DNA of 64,000 nucleotides from Zhihengliuella halotolerans (lineage in GTDB: Bacteria; Actinomycetota; Actinomycetes; Actinomycetales; Micrococcaceae): positions 1,736,001 to 1,800,000 of the forward strand of contig NZ_SHLA01000001.1 in the NCBI RefSeq assembly GCF_004217565.1. Reading direction: 5' to 3'. Each line of letters begins with the position of its first letter. The stretch's first letter is position 1. Below, in pieces: positions 37,769 through 47,060 of this stretch. A model generated the notes under the pieces. It was not told the DNA's origin, did not search any database, and saw only the letters and a list, made by a program, of their open reading frames with translations. A program made the translations under genes and the position numbers.

Positions 37769-39487
37769 ATGACCCAGAGCACAATCGAGGCCGAAGCCCG
37801 CCGCGCGCCCACACCCATCGATGCCGTGGCCGACGCGTACTACCAGCGAACCCTGGCCCTGAACCCGGACCTGGCCACCATCCTCGGCATCCCGGGAGGC
37901 GAGAGGGAGTACGGCGACTACTCCCCCGCCGGACGCGAGGCCCAGGCCGAAGCCGCCCGTGCCGTGCTGGACTCCTTGGCGGACCTCGAACCCGCCGATG
38001 AGATCGACGCTGTCACCCTCGACGCGATGCGCGAGCGCCTCGGACTCGAGCTGGAGATCCACGCCACGGGCATCACGGAACTGAACAACATCGCCTCACC
38101 CGCTCAGGAGATCCGCAGCATCTTCGACCTGATGCCGACGGTGACGGCCTCAGACTGGGAACACATCAGCGGTCGGCTGGCGAACGTCCCGGCCGCGCTG
38201 GCCGGCTACACGCAGTCGCTGCAGACCAGCCGCGACGCCGGCCTCGTCTCCGCGCGGCGTCAGGTCGAGATCGTCATCGAGCAGACGCGCGAGTACGCCG
38301 CCGAGGACGGCTACTTCGAGCAGCTCGCCCAGAACGCGCAGGTAGCCGACGGCGAGTTGCCGGCCGAGCTGCAGGTCGACCTGACCACGAACGCGCGTAT
38401 CGCCGCAGAAGCCTACGGGTCGTTCGCCGATTTCCTCGAGGTCGAGCTTCTCGATGCCGCCCCAGTCAAGGACGCCGTCGGCCGCGAGCTGTACGCGCTC
38501 AAGTCCCGCCGCTTCCTCGGGGCCGCCGTCGATCTCGAGGAGACCTACGCGTGGGGCATCGGCGAACTCGAGCGGATCATCGCCGAGCAGCGCCGCGCCG
38601 CCGAGCAGATCCGCCCCGGCGCCTCGATCGCCGAGGCCAAAGCGATCCTCAACGCTGACCCAAAGCGCCAGTTGCACGGCACGGATGCGCTGCGGGACTG
38701 GATGCAGGCACGCTCCGACGCCGCGCTCGCCGCCATGAAGGACGTGCACTTCGAGATCCCCGCCCCCATGGACCGGCTCGAGTGCAAGATCGCCCCGACG
38801 CAGGAAGGCGGCGTCTACTACACCGGCCCCTCCGACGACTTCTCGCGCCCCGGCCGCATGTGGTGGTCCGTGCCCGCGGGTGAGGACAGCTTCACCACGT
38901 GGGCGGAGACGACGACGGTCTACCACGAGGGCGTGCCCGGCCACCACCTGCAGATCGCCACGGCGACGCGCCTGAAGGACACCCTCAACCCCTGGCGCCG
39001 CCATCTCTGCTTCACCTCCGGCCACGCCGAGGGTTGGGCCCTGTACGCGGAGCGGCTCATGCACCAGCTCGGTTTCCTCGACGATCCGGGCGACTACCTC
39101 GGAATGCTCGACATGCAGCGGATGCGCGCGGCGCGCGTCGTCTTCGACATCGGCGTCCACCTCGAACTGGCGATGCCCGAAGATTGGGACGCCGACCTCA
39201 TGGGCGCGGGCGCCCCGGGGCAGACCTGGGACCCGGAGGTCGGCTTCGACTTCCTGTCCCAGCACCTGGACCTCTCCGAAGGCCAGCTCAAGTTCGAGTT
39301 CACCCGCTACCTCGGGTGGCCCGGTCAGGCGCCGTCGTACAAGATCGGTCAGCGCCTCTGGGAGGAGATCCGCAGCTCCCGCGAACAGCGCGAGGGTGAG
39401 AAATTCGACCTGCGGGCCTTCCACACCGACGCCCTCGCGGTCGGCTCCGTCGGCCTAGACACGCTGCGCCGCGCCCTGCTGGAGTGA
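37769..39487 (+). CDS. DUF885 family predicted metallopeptidase
   Basis: 572 residues. The signature is YHEGVPGHHLQIA (about residues 385-398), a zinc-peptidase-like HExxxxHH motif, followed by SGHAEGWALYAERL, both diagnostic of DUF885. No signal peptide is visible, so it is probably cytosolic. Substrates are not established for the family. ATG 37769 is chosen over ATG 37742 because TATGGT (37757-37762) lies exactly 6 nt upstream of the former, with a weak TTTATT 17 nt further up, fitting a leaderless promoter. Confidence 0.88.
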   Translation: MTQSTIEAEARRAPTPIDAVADAYYQRTLALNPDLATILGIPGGEREYGDYSPAGREAQAEAARAVLDSLADLEPADEIDAVTLDAMRERLGLELEIHATGITELNNIASPAQEIRSIFDLMPTVTASDWEHISGRLANVPAALAGYTQSLQTSRDAGLVSARRQVEIVIEQTREYAAEDGYFEQLAQNAQVADGELPAELQVDLTTNARIAAEAYGSFADFLEVELLDAAPVKDAVGRELYALKSRRFLGAAVDLEETYAWGIGELERIIAEQRRAAEQIRPGASIAEAKAILNADPKRQLHGTDALRDWMQARSDAALAAMKDVHFEIPAPMDRLECKIAPTQEGGVYYTGPSDDFSRPGRMWWSVPAGEDSFTTWAETTTVYHEGVPGHHLQIATATRLKDTLNPWRRHLCFTSGHAEGWALYAERLMHQLGFLDDPGDYLGMLDMQRMRAARVVFDIGVHLELAMPEDWDADLMGAGAPGQTWDPEVGFDFLSQHLDLSEGQLKFEFTRYLGWPGQAPSYKIGQRLWEEIRSSREQREGEKFDLRAFHTDALAVGSVGLDTLRRALLE

Positions 39488-39560
39488 CCCGGAGCACCCG
39501 GATGTCACACTGCGCCACAATCGCTTCGCGGCAATAGACCCCGTCACCTATTGTCGCCGG

Positions 39561-40988
39561 GTGAGCACTCAGACTTCCACCTCGACGAAACCCCGCCTGC
39601 CCCGCTGGATGACGGCCTTCGGGCCCCAGGTCATCGCCGCTCTGTTCGTCGGCGTCGCCCTCGGGCTCGTCGCCAAGGCGACCGGCAGCACCACCGACGA
39701 CCCGAACGCACTGGGCCAGACCCTGCAGATCATCGGCTCGTCCTACGTGTCGCTGCTGCGTACGGCCGTCATCCCGCTGATCTTCTTCGCGATCATCGCC
39801 TCGATCGCGAACCTCGCGCAGGTCTCCAACGCCGCCCGGCTGGCGTGGAAGACCCTGCTGTGGTTCGCGATCACGGCACTGATCGCCGTCGTCATCGGCA
39901 TCACGCTGGGCACCGTCTTCCAACCGGGCGTGGGCACGGGCCAGGAGACGCCCGCCGGGTACGACGGGAGCACGGGCAGCTGGCTCGGCTTCCTCCAGGG
40001 TCTGATCCCGTCTAACTTCCTCGGGCTGGACGTCTCGGCGAACTATTCGGCGGACGACGGTTCCGTCTCGACTCGGGTCAACTTCAACGTCCTGCAAATC
40101 ATCGTGATCGCGATCGCCGTCGGCATCGCAGTCCTGAAGCTCGGCTCCGCGGCCGAACCGTTCCTGAGCTTCTCCCGTTCCGTCCTGGCCATCATCCAGA
40201 AGGTCCTCTGGTGGATCATCCGTCTGGCCCCCATTGGCACCATCGGCCTGCTCGGCAACGCGACCGCGACGTACGGCTGGGACACCATCGGCGCCCTCGG
40301 CAAGTACACCGCGGCCATCTACGTCGGCCTTGCCCTCGTACTCTTCCTCGTCTACCCGGTCCTGCTGAAGATCAACGGGCTCTCCTTCCGGAAGTACTTC
40401 GCCGGCGCCTGGCCCGCCATCCAGCTGGCCTTCGTCTCGCGCTCCTCGATCGGCACGCTGCCGCTGAGCCAGCGCGTCACCGAGCGGAACCTCGGCGTCC
40501 CCAGCGGCTACGCATCCTTCGCGGTCCCGCTGGGCGCGACGACGAAGATGGACGGCTGCGCGGCCATCTACCCGGCGATCTCCGCGATCTTCGTGGCCCA
40601 GTTCTTCAACGTCGACCTGAGCCTCATCCACTACCTGCTGATCGTCTTGGTCTCCGTCGTCGGTTCCGCCGCCACGGCGGGCACGACTGGCGCCACGGTC
40701 ATGCTGACACTCACGCTGACCACCGTCGGTCTACCGCTCGAGGGTGTAGCCCTGCTGCTCGCCGTGGACCCGATCCTCGACATGGGCCGCACCGCGGTCA
40801 ACGTCGCCGGGCAGATCCTCGTGCCCACCCTCGTCGCCAAGCGCGAAGGAATCCTCGACGAGGACAAGTACAACGCTGCCAACCCGCTCGACCCCTTCGC
40901 GGACGAGGACAGCGAGACCCCCGAGGCCGCCGCCTCAGAGACGGGGAGCGCGGACGACGACAAGGAACTCGTCGACACCCGCAGCTGA
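39561..40988 (+). CDS. Dicarboxylate/amino acid:cation symporter (DAACS family)
   Basis: 475 residues with about eight membrane helices and the two re-entrant hairpins of the GltP/DctA family: SRSSIGTLPL (serine-rich hairpin), GATTKMDGCAAIYPAI, AATAGTTGATVM and the NVAGQILVPTLV end motif with binding Asp and Asn. It imports glutamate, aspartate or C4-dicarboxylates with Na+ or H+; the precise substrate is not settled. GTG 39561 is 6 nt downstream of a TATTGT -10-like box (39549-39554), consistent with a leaderless mRNA. An acidic tail (DEDSETPEAAASETGSADDDKE) ends the protein. Confidence 0.93.
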   Translation: MSTQTSTSTKPRLPRWMTAFGPQVIAALFVGVALGLVAKATGSTTDDPNALGQTLQIIGSSYVSLLRTAVIPLIFFAIIASIANLAQVSNAARLAWKTLLWFAITALIAVVIGITLGTVFQPGVGTGQETPAGYDGSTGSWLGFLQGLIPSNFLGLDVSANYSADDGSVSTRVNFNVLQIIVIAIAVGIAVLKLGSAAEPFLSFSRSVLAIIQKVLWWIIRLAPIGTIGLLGNATATYGWDTIGALGKYTAAIYVGLALVLFLVYPVLLKINGLSFRKYFAGAWPAIQLAFVSRSSIGTLPLSQRVTERNLGVPSGYASFAVPLGATTKMDGCAAIYPAISAIFVAQFFNVDLSLIHYLLIVLVSVVGSAATAGTTGATVMLTLTLTTVGLPLEGVALLLAVDPILDMGRTAVNVAGQILVPTLVAKREGILDEDKYNAANPLDPFADEDSETPEAAASETGSADDDKELVDTRS

Positions 40989-41023
40989 TCCTGCCGCCCG
41001 CAGCGGCGGCCCAGCGTCCGGCA

Positions 41024-41058
41024 CCGGCCGGCATCCTCGCGACGAGGGTGCCGGCCGG
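41024..41058 (+). terminator. Strong hairpin after the dicarboxylate symporter
   Basis: A ~16-bp inverted repeat (arms 41024-41039 and 41043-41058, one G-T pair) with a 3-nt loop lies 36 nt after the symporter stop and before the TetR promoter. No T run follows. Confidence 0.6.
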
Positions 41059-41096
41059 CGTCGTCTCCGGAGCACCCGCACGCCGAACCGCACTAA

Positions 41097-41127
41097 TTTG
41101 CACAGTGTGCAAAGTTGCACGTAGTGT
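41097..41127 (+). promoter_or_regulatory. TetR operator and leaderless promoter
   Basis: Two interleaved palindromes share the half-site TTGCAC: TTTGCACA-G-TGTGCAAA at 41097-41113 (8+1+8, perfect) and GTGCAA-AG-TTGCAC at 41107-41120 (perfect). A TAGTGT -10-like box follows at 41122-41127, with 6 nt to the GTG of the TetR gene. Binding here would block RNA polymerase, the expected autorepression arrangement for a TetR regulator and its exporter. Confidence 0.75.
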
Positions 41128-41133
41128 AATGAT

Positions 41134-41844
41134 GTGATGACGACTCGACGCAATCTCTCACCTGCCCCGCCGGTCCTGCCGGACGACTCCCCGGGAGCCG
41201 GCCCCGTCTCCCGCCGCGAGCAGAACAAGGCCGCGACCCGCCGCGCGATCGTCACCGCCGCCGTCGACATCCTGCGCGCGAATCCGGACGAACCGATCAC
41301 CGCGGACCGCCTGGCAGATGCGGCCGGCGTCTCGCGCAGAACCTTCTTCAACTACTTCGGATCCATCGAGGCCGCCCTCAACGTGCCGATGGACAACTTT
41401 CTCGACCTCGCGGTCGAGAACCTCGGCACCCTCCCCGAGGACACCCCCGTCGCCGAAGCAGCCGTCCGCGCCATCCGGGACGCGATCAGCGCCGACGCTC
41501 TACGCCCCGTAGCTGAGCTCTTCCTGCTGGCCGAGTCGAATCCGCAGCTGGCCCGGCTCCAACTGGAGTCGTGGAACACGTGCGCCGAGCGCATCGTCGA
41601 ATTCCTCCGGGAGGACGACGCCGACGTACCGCCGCTCGCCGCCTCGACGTTCGCGCAAGCGCTCGTCGGCGCCGGCCGCGCAGCCTTTGCGCACTGGGGC
41701 AGCGAGCTCGGCGACCACAGTGCCGAGGGCGGCCTCGCGCGCAGCCTCGGACGTCCCTCGCTCGAACGCCTCCAGGCGACCGTGATCGAGGCCCTCACCC
41801 AGCTCCGCGACGGCTTCCCGGCGCTGCGCTCCACCTGCCTCTGA
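41134..41844 (+). CDS. TetR-family transcriptional regulator
   Basis: 236 residues. The N-terminal helix-turn-helix is ITADRLADAAGVSRRTFFNYFGSIEAAL (about residues 54-82), preceded by SRREQNKAATRRAIVTAAVDIL. The C-terminal half should bind a ligand. GTG 41134 is chosen because the -10-like TAGTGT ends 6 nt upstream; ATG 41137 is the next codon. The adjacent exporter gene starts 39 nt downstream on the same strand, so this protein probably represses both from the palindromes at 41097-41120. Confidence 0.92.
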   Translation: MMTTRRNLSPAPPVLPDDSPGAGPVSRREQNKAATRRAIVTAAVDILRANPDEPITADRLADAAGVSRRTFFNYFGSIEAALNVPMDNFLDLAVENLGTLPEDTPVAEAAVRAIRDAISADALRPVAELFLLAESNPQLARLQLESWNTCAERIVEFLREDDADVPPLAASTFAQALVGAGRAAFAHWGSELGDHSAEGGLARSLGRPSLERLQATVIEALTQLRDGFPALRSTCL

Positions 41845-41883
41845 CGGCTGCCCGCCCTCCTCACGCCCCGAAAGGCATTCACT

Positions 41884-44800
41884 TTGGCTTCCTTCCTCTA
41901 CCGGCTCGGCCGGGCCGCTTTCCGCCGACGCTGGTGGTTCATCGCCGCGTGGGCGGCCGTGCTCACGATCGTCGCCCTGTGCGCCGGCTTGTTCATGGGC
42001 ACCTTGACCAACCAGTTCTCGATTCCGGGCACCGAAACGCAGCAGACCCTGGATCGGCTAAAGGAGGAACTGCCCGAGGCCGCCGGCGGGACCGGCACGA
42101 TCGTCTTCCAGACCGAGGACGGTCAGCCGTTCACCGAGGCGCAGAGGAGTGCGGTCGCCGCGGCCCTCGGCGAGCTCGAGCAGCTCGATCCGGTCCGCGA
42201 GGCCCGCGATCCCTTCGAGACGCAGCAGCAGCTCGACGATGCCCTGGCCGACCTGGACGAGGGCCGCACGCAGCTCGAGGAGGGCCGCGCCGAGCTCGAG
42301 GACGGAAAGCAGCAGCTCGCCGATGGCAAGCAGCAGCTCGAAGACGGACGCACTGAAGTGGCCGACGGGTGGAAACAGCTGGAGGCCGGCCAGAGCGAAC
42401 TCGACGTCGGGCGCGCCGAGCTGGAGGCCTCGCGCCCCGAACTCGAGCAGGCCCGCGCCCAGTTGGCCGACGGCCGCGCCGAATACGAGGCCGGCCAGGC
42501 GAAGCTCGCGGACGGCCGCGCCGAATACCAGGCCGGAAAGCAGCAGCTCGAGAAGGGCCGCGCCGACTACCAGAACGGTCTCGCCGAGTACCGAACCGGC
42601 GTCCAGCAGGCCGAGGCCGGCGCGCAGCAGATCGCCGCCGCCGAGCGGGATCTCGCGGACGGCCAGTCCGAGCTCGACGCCGGCCGCGAGCAGTATGAGA
42701 CCGGCGTCGCCCGACTGACTTCACAGTTCGGTGTGAGCACCCTCGCGGACACGACGAAGGCGCTCGACGCCGGTCAGGCGCAACTGGACGCCGCCGCGGA
42801 GTCCGGCGAGATGTCGGATGCGGAGGTCGCCGCGGCACAAGCGCAGATCGACGAGGGCCGCGCCGCCGTCGAGCAGTTGACGGCGACGGGCGCGCAGTTG
42901 GACGCGGGCCAAGCCGAGCTGGCCTCGGGTCGCGCCGCGCTGGAAGCGAAGCAGAAGGAACTGACCGCTGGCGAGAAAGAACTCGCCGGCGCCAAGCGTC
43001 AACTCGACGCCGCGAAGGCGGAGATCGCAGACGGCCAGAAGGAACTCGACGCCGCCTCCGCGCAACTCACCGCGGGCCAAGCGGAGCTCGACGCCGCGGC
43101 CGCACAACTCGCCGACGGCGAGGCGAAGCTGGCCGCCGGCGAGCGCCAGTTTGCCGAAGGACAGGCGCAGATCGAAGCCGGCGAAGCGGAGATCGCCGCC
43201 AACGAGGAGCGCCTGACCGAGGCCGAGGCGACACTCGACGCCGAGGCCGCGAAGATCCCGGAGGCGGAAGCCGAACTCGCGGACGGCGAAGCCGAACTCG
43301 CCGACGCCGAAGCACAGATCAGCCTCGGAACCCGCCAGGCGGCGTCGAGCGAGGGCCTGCGTTTTGTCTCGGCGGACGGGACGACGGCGGCCGCCGCCAT
43401 CCAGTTCGTCGGTTCGACCGACGCCCTGACCCCGGCGGAGCGTGAGGAGATCCAGCGCGTCGCAGACTCGGTCGGGACCGCCGGTGTCGACGTCGAGTAC
43501 TCGAAGGAGATCATCCAGGATATCAGCGAGGTCTTCGGCGCCGCGGAGATCATCGGCATCGCGATCGCCGCGATCGTCTTGTTCGTCATGCTGGGAACCA
43601 TCGTCGCGGCGGGCCTGCCGCTCATCGTCGCGGTGCTCGGCGTCGCAGTCGGCGTCGGGTCCACGTTGGCGTTGTCGAGCGTGATCGAGATGGCGTCGAT
43701 CACGCCCGCGCTGGCGCTCATGCTCGGCCTCGCGGTCGGCATCGACTACTCGCTGTTCATCGTGCACCGCCACCGCCGTCAGCTCCTCGACGGGATGGAA
43801 CTGGAGGAGTCGATCGGCCGCGCGACGGGGACCAGCGGCAACGCCGTCGTCTTCGCCGGGCTGACCGTCGTCATCGCGCTGGCCGCCCTCGTGGTCCCGG
43901 GACTGCCGTTCCTCTCGATTCTCGGCCTCTCGGCGGCGTTGACAGTGGCAGTCGCCGTCGTCATGGCCCTCACCCTGACCCCGGCGATCCTCGGAGCACT
44001 CGGTCAGCGGCTGCTGTCCAAAAAGGCCCGCGCCCGCGCCGCGGCAGCCCGGGAGTCGGCGGCCGCACCGCACCCCGGCGCGTCGGCCGGAGGCGACGCG
44101 CAGGGTACGACGACGAAGCGCGGCTGGGGCGCCCTCGCTACCCGCCGACCGTGGCTCACGACGATCGTCTCCGTCGCCGTGCTCGGCCTCATCGCGCTGC
44201 CGGCGCTGGAACTGCGCACGGCCCTGCCGGACGGCAGCGCCGAGCCCGTCGGTTCCAGTGCACGGACGGCCCACGACGAGGTGGCGGAGCGCTTCGGCGC
44301 CGGCTACAACGGGCCGCTCCTGGCCGTCGTCGACCTGCCGCGAACGGACGACGGCGCCGCACTCGACGAGGACGGCGCGCTGGAGGCGAATCTCGACGTC
44401 GCCGACTACTTGCGGGACATCGACGGCGTCGTCGCGGCCGTCCCGGTCTCCACGAACGAGGCGAACACCGTGGGCATCGTCCAGATCATCCCCGCAGCCG
44501 GCCCCTCCGACGAGCAGACCGAGGAACTCGTGCACGAACTGCGCGCCGAGAAGGGCGCGATCGCCGAGGCCACGGGCTCCGAGGTCGCCCTCACCGGGCA
44601 GGTCGTGGGCCAGATCGACGTCTCCGAGAAGCTCGCCGAGGCACTGCCGCTCTACCTGGGCATCGTCGTCGGGCTGTCACTGATCCTGCTCCTGCTGGTC
44701 TTCCGCTCCGTCGTCGTGCCCCTGCTCGCGACAGCCGGTTTCCTACTCTCGCTGTTCGCCGCCTTCGGCGCCACGGTGGCCGTCTACCAGTGGGGCTGGC

Positions 44801-45366
44801 TCGGCGAGATCTTCGGCGTCGCCTCGCCGGGGCCGATCATGAGCTTCCTGCCCATCCTGCTGACCGGCATCCTGTTCGGCCTGGCCATGGACTACCAGGT
44901 GTTCCTCGTCTCCGGAATGCGCGAGGCCTTCGCCCACGGCCAGGACGCGCGCGAGGCGGTGACATCCGGTTTCCGGCACGCGGCCCCGGTGGTGACCGCT
45001 GCGGCGCTGATCATGACGAGCGTCTTCGCGGGGTTCATCTTCAGCCACATGACGATGATCCGGGCGATCGGTTTCTCACTGGCGTTCGGCGTGCTGTTCG
45101 ACGCGTTCGTGGTCCGGATGACGCTCACCCCGGCTGTCATGCACCTGCTGGGCCGGCACGCGTGGTACCTGCCGCGCTGGTTGGAGAAGGTCCTGCCGGA
45201 CGTCGACGTGGAGGGGGCCAAGCTGCAGACCGCGCGGGCCGAGGTTCCCGACGCCGACGACGCTCTCGGCCTGGACGACGCCTTCGGCCCGGACGGCGAG
45301 TTCTACGCAAACAGCCCGACCTCCCCGGCCACGAGCGAGTTGCCGGCGACCGGCACGCGGGTGTAG
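41884..45366 (+). CDS. MmpL/RND-type exporter with long coiled repeat insert
   Basis: 1160 residues. One helix near residues 17-37, then an extracytoplasmic segment of almost 400 residues (about 95-490) made of 7-residue units such as QLADGKQQLEDG and ELAAGQAELDAA, the long helical hairpin type known from YhgE/Pip-like and MmpL-like proteins. Five membrane helices follow (about 555-700), a second outer domain, and a second membrane set (about 925-1080) with GLAMDYQVFLVSGMREA and the earlier GLAVGIDYSLFIVHRHRR, the paired RND motifs. It starts with TTG (AAAGG 8 nt upstream). It should export a lipid or drug using proton flux, under control of the upstream TetR protein. Confidence 0.93.
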   Translation: MASFLYRLGRAAFRRRWWFIAAWAAVLTIVALCAGLFMGTLTNQFSIPGTETQQTLDRLKEELPEAAGGTGTIVFQTEDGQPFTEAQRSAVAAALGELEQLDPVREARDPFETQQQLDDALADLDEGRTQLEEGRAELEDGKQQLADGKQQLEDGRTEVADGWKQLEAGQSELDVGRAELEASRPELEQARAQLADGRAEYEAGQAKLADGRAEYQAGKQQLEKGRADYQNGLAEYRTGVQQAEAGAQQIAAAERDLADGQSELDAGREQYETGVARLTSQFGVSTLADTTKALDAGQAQLDAAAESGEMSDAEVAAAQAQIDEGRAAVEQLTATGAQLDAGQAELASGRAALEAKQKELTAGEKELAGAKRQLDAAKAEIADGQKELDAASAQLTAGQAELDAAAAQLADGEAKLAAGERQFAEGQAQIEAGEAEIAANEERLTEAEATLDAEAAKIPEAEAELADGEAELADAEAQISLGTRQAASSEGLRFVSADGTTAAAAIQFVGSTDALTPAEREEIQRVADSVGTAGVDVEYSKEIIQDISEVFGAAEIIGIAIAAIVLFVMLGTIVAAGLPLIVAVLGVAVGVGSTLALSSVIEMASITPALALMLGLAVGIDYSLFIVHRHRRQLLDGMELEESIGRATGTSGNAVVFAGLTVVIALAALVVPGLPFLSILGLSAALTVAVAVVMALTLTPAILGALGQRLLSKKARARAAAARESAAAPHPGASAGGDAQGTTTKRGWGALATRRPWLTTIVSVAVLGLIALPALELRTALPDGSAEPVGSSARTAHDEVAERFGAGYNGPLLAVVDLPRTDDGAALDEDGALEANLDVADYLRDIDGVVAAVPVSTNEANTVGIVQIIPAAGPSDEQTEELVHELRAEKGAIAEATGSEVALTGQVVGQIDVSEKLAEALPLYLGIVVGLSLILLLLVFRSVVVPLLATAGFLLSLFAAFGATVAVYQWGWLGEIFGVASPGPIMSFLPILLTGILFGLAMDYQVFLVSGMREAFAHGQDAREAVTSGFRHAAPVVTAAALIMTSVFAGFIFSHMTMIRAIGFSLAFGVLFDAFVVRMTLTPAVMHLLGRHAWYLPRWLEKVLPDVDVEGAKLQTARAEVPDADDALGLDDAFGPDGEFYANSPTSPATSELPATGTRV

Positions 45367-45398
45367 CGCCGGCGTCGTGCCCGCTGCCCGCGCCGGCG
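45367..45398 (+). terminator. Weak hairpin after the MmpL-type exporter
   Basis: The self-complementary octamer CGCCGGCG occurs at 45367-45374 and 45391-45398, directly after the exporter stop, and can pair across a 16-nt loop. No T tract follows and it lies close to the maf promoter, so termination is uncertain. Confidence 0.3.
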
Positions 45399-45426
45399 AG
45401 GGGCCGCGGACGTATACGGTGGTGGC

Positions 45427-46116
45427 ATGACCGAGAACTCCGCCCCCGTGCCCGCCACCGCCGAACTTCCGCTGCTCGTGCTCGCCTCCAAGTCGCCGGG
45501 GAGGGCGCGGATCCTGCGCGACGCCGGAATCGCGTTCGAGGCGCTCGTCTCCGACGTCGACGAGACCGCCGCAGTGGCCGACGCCGAGCAGCGTTTCGGC
45601 GACCTCTCCCCCGCCGACACGGCCCTGCTGCTGGCCCGCGCGAAAGCCGAGGCCGTCGCCGCTGGCGGCGACGCGGACGGGGCGGTCGTGCTGGGGTGCG
45701 ACTCGGTCTTCGAGCTCGACGGCGTCCCCTACGGCAAGCCGTACACCGAGGAGGTCGCCGTCGAGCGTTGGCGCGCGATGCGCGGGCGCACCGGTGTGCT
45801 GCACACGGGGCACTGGCTGATCGACGACCGTGCGACGGACGATGAATCGGGCGAGGACGCCGGCACCGGCGTGACCGTCGGCGCGGTGGCTTCCGCCGCG
45901 GTGACGTTCGGCCGGCCGAGCGACGAGGAGATCGCCGCGTACGTGGCGACCGGCGAGCCGCTGCACTGTGCGGGTGCATTCACGATCGACGGTCGCGGGG
46001 CGGCGTTCATCGAACGCGTCGAGGGCGATCCGCACGCGGTGGTGGGGCTCTCCGTCTCGACGCTGCGGGACCTCCTGGATCCGATGGGTCTGACGATTAC
46101 TGACCTCTGGTCCTGA
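45427..46116 (+). CDS. maf: Maf-family nucleotide pyrophosphatase
   Basis: 229 residues with Maf signatures: LASKSPGRARILRDAGI, SDVDE, then GCDSVFELDGVPYGKP (catalytic Asp region), MRGRTGVLHTGHWLID and YVATGEPLHCAGAFTIDGRG. Maf enzymes hydrolyse dTTP/UTP/CTP or modified nucleotides; the subclass is not certain. A short acidic insertion (about residues 138-148, ATDDESGEDAGTG) is unusual. TACGGT at 45415-45420 lies 6 nt before the ATG, so the message is probably leaderless. Confidence 0.93.
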   Translation: MTENSAPVPATAELPLLVLASKSPGRARILRDAGIAFEALVSDVDETAAVADAEQRFGDLSPADTALLLARAKAEAVAAGGDADGAVVLGCDSVFELDGVPYGKPYTEEVAVERWRAMRGRTGVLHTGHWLIDDRATDDESGEDAGTGVTVGAVASAAVTFGRPSDEEIAAYVATGEPLHCAGAFTIDGRGAAFIERVEGDPHAVVGLSVSTLRDLLDPMGLTITDLWS

Positions 46117-46132
46117 CCACCGCTCCGGGCCA

Positions 46133-46948
46133 GAGGACCGGCCCCTGCACAGGCTCTGTCCTGCCTGGACCAGGATCTCCTCGAGCCGCACCGGATCCAG
46201 TAGATCCCTCCAGATCCACCGGGCAACGCGCGTGCCCGTACGCCGGATTCGGTCCTCCCGCACCTTCTCGTCCATTAGCACAGAACCACCGTCGCGACCG
46301 GCCGCCGCCGCCAAGCGGCCGTACTCGATCGCGCCATCGAACTCACCGACCACCCCCGACTCGGGCCAGCCGAAGTCGGTCCGGGCGATGTACTTGCCGC
46401 CGTCCTGCACCCTGTACTGAGTGCACGGAGCGACGAAGCCCAATCGGTCGATCAGGACGCGGCTGAGGGATTCCCCGGCGGATTCGGACGACCCGTCGGC
46501 GAAGTCGATGGCTCTCCGGGCCCGTCTCGCCTTGCGGCGTTCGACGACGTGCGGAACCCGGGCGATCACCGACGCCCTGTCCGTTGAGCATCTGGCGCGG
46601 CCGGCGAACGCCGCATCCAGGATGATGACCGCCTCATCGAACGGAAGGTACCCGGCGCATTGGGCCACGGTGTCGACGAAGTCCGAGATGGAGACCCCTC
46701 CCGCAGCCCGTGCACCCGCGGAGGAGGAAGGTACCGGTGACGTACGCCGAATCCACGAGGCTGGAACTTCCCGTCCAGCGGAACCTGCGCCAGCTCGCTC
46801 CGAAGCGGCCGTGCGCAGCATGAGGACGTGCCCGGGAAGCGAACGGGCCACTGCGGCGGAGCCGCAGAAGCTCTCCCCGATGGTAGGCCCGAAGCGTCGC
46901 GGCGCCGTCGTCGCCCAGGAGCCGGGTGGAGATGAGCGGAAAGTCCAT
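46133..46948 (-). pseudogene. Decayed DUF559/AbiEi-like gene
   Basis: Pieces of one actinobacterial protein family lie in different minus-strand frames. A frame starting at ATG 46948 reads MDFPLISTRLLGDDG, and by about residue 36 similarity moves to another frame (LPGHVLMLRTAAS). A third frame seems to carry the middle (GFGVRHRYLPPPRVHGL). The C-terminal half is intact in frame with LPFDEAVIILDAAFAG, TDFGWPESGVVGEFDGAIEYGR and DEKVREDRIRRTGTRVARWIWRDL, the DUF559-type nuclease end of AbiEi-like proteins. No stop is met near the expected end; the frame runs on antisense through maf. At least two frame changes and loss of the stop point to a pseudogene, unless there are sequencing errors. Confidence 0.6.
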
Positions 46949-47060
46949 GGGAACCGATCCTGCAGCCTGTCCACCGACGGTTGCACGGCGCGCCAGCACC
47001 CCGTGGAGAACTCCGCCCGTCAGCGCGTCCAGTGGACGGAGAGTGCCACGCACCGCGCGA

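Noticed and set aside
42160-43340. DNA tandem repeat or CRISPR-like array
   Set aside because: The repetition is protein-level coiled-coil coding sequence with variable units, not an array of exact repeats and unique spacers.
42721-44535. A 604-codon minus-strand open frame
   Set aside because: It lies opposite the MmpL-type exporter gene, whose RND motifs are clear; the antisense protein is Arg/Gly/Asp-rich without domains.
45076-46986. A single 636-codon gene antisense to maf
   Set aside because: Only the part near 46133-46700 resembles a protein family; the rest is antisense to maf and the exporter. I treat it as a pseudogene remnant.
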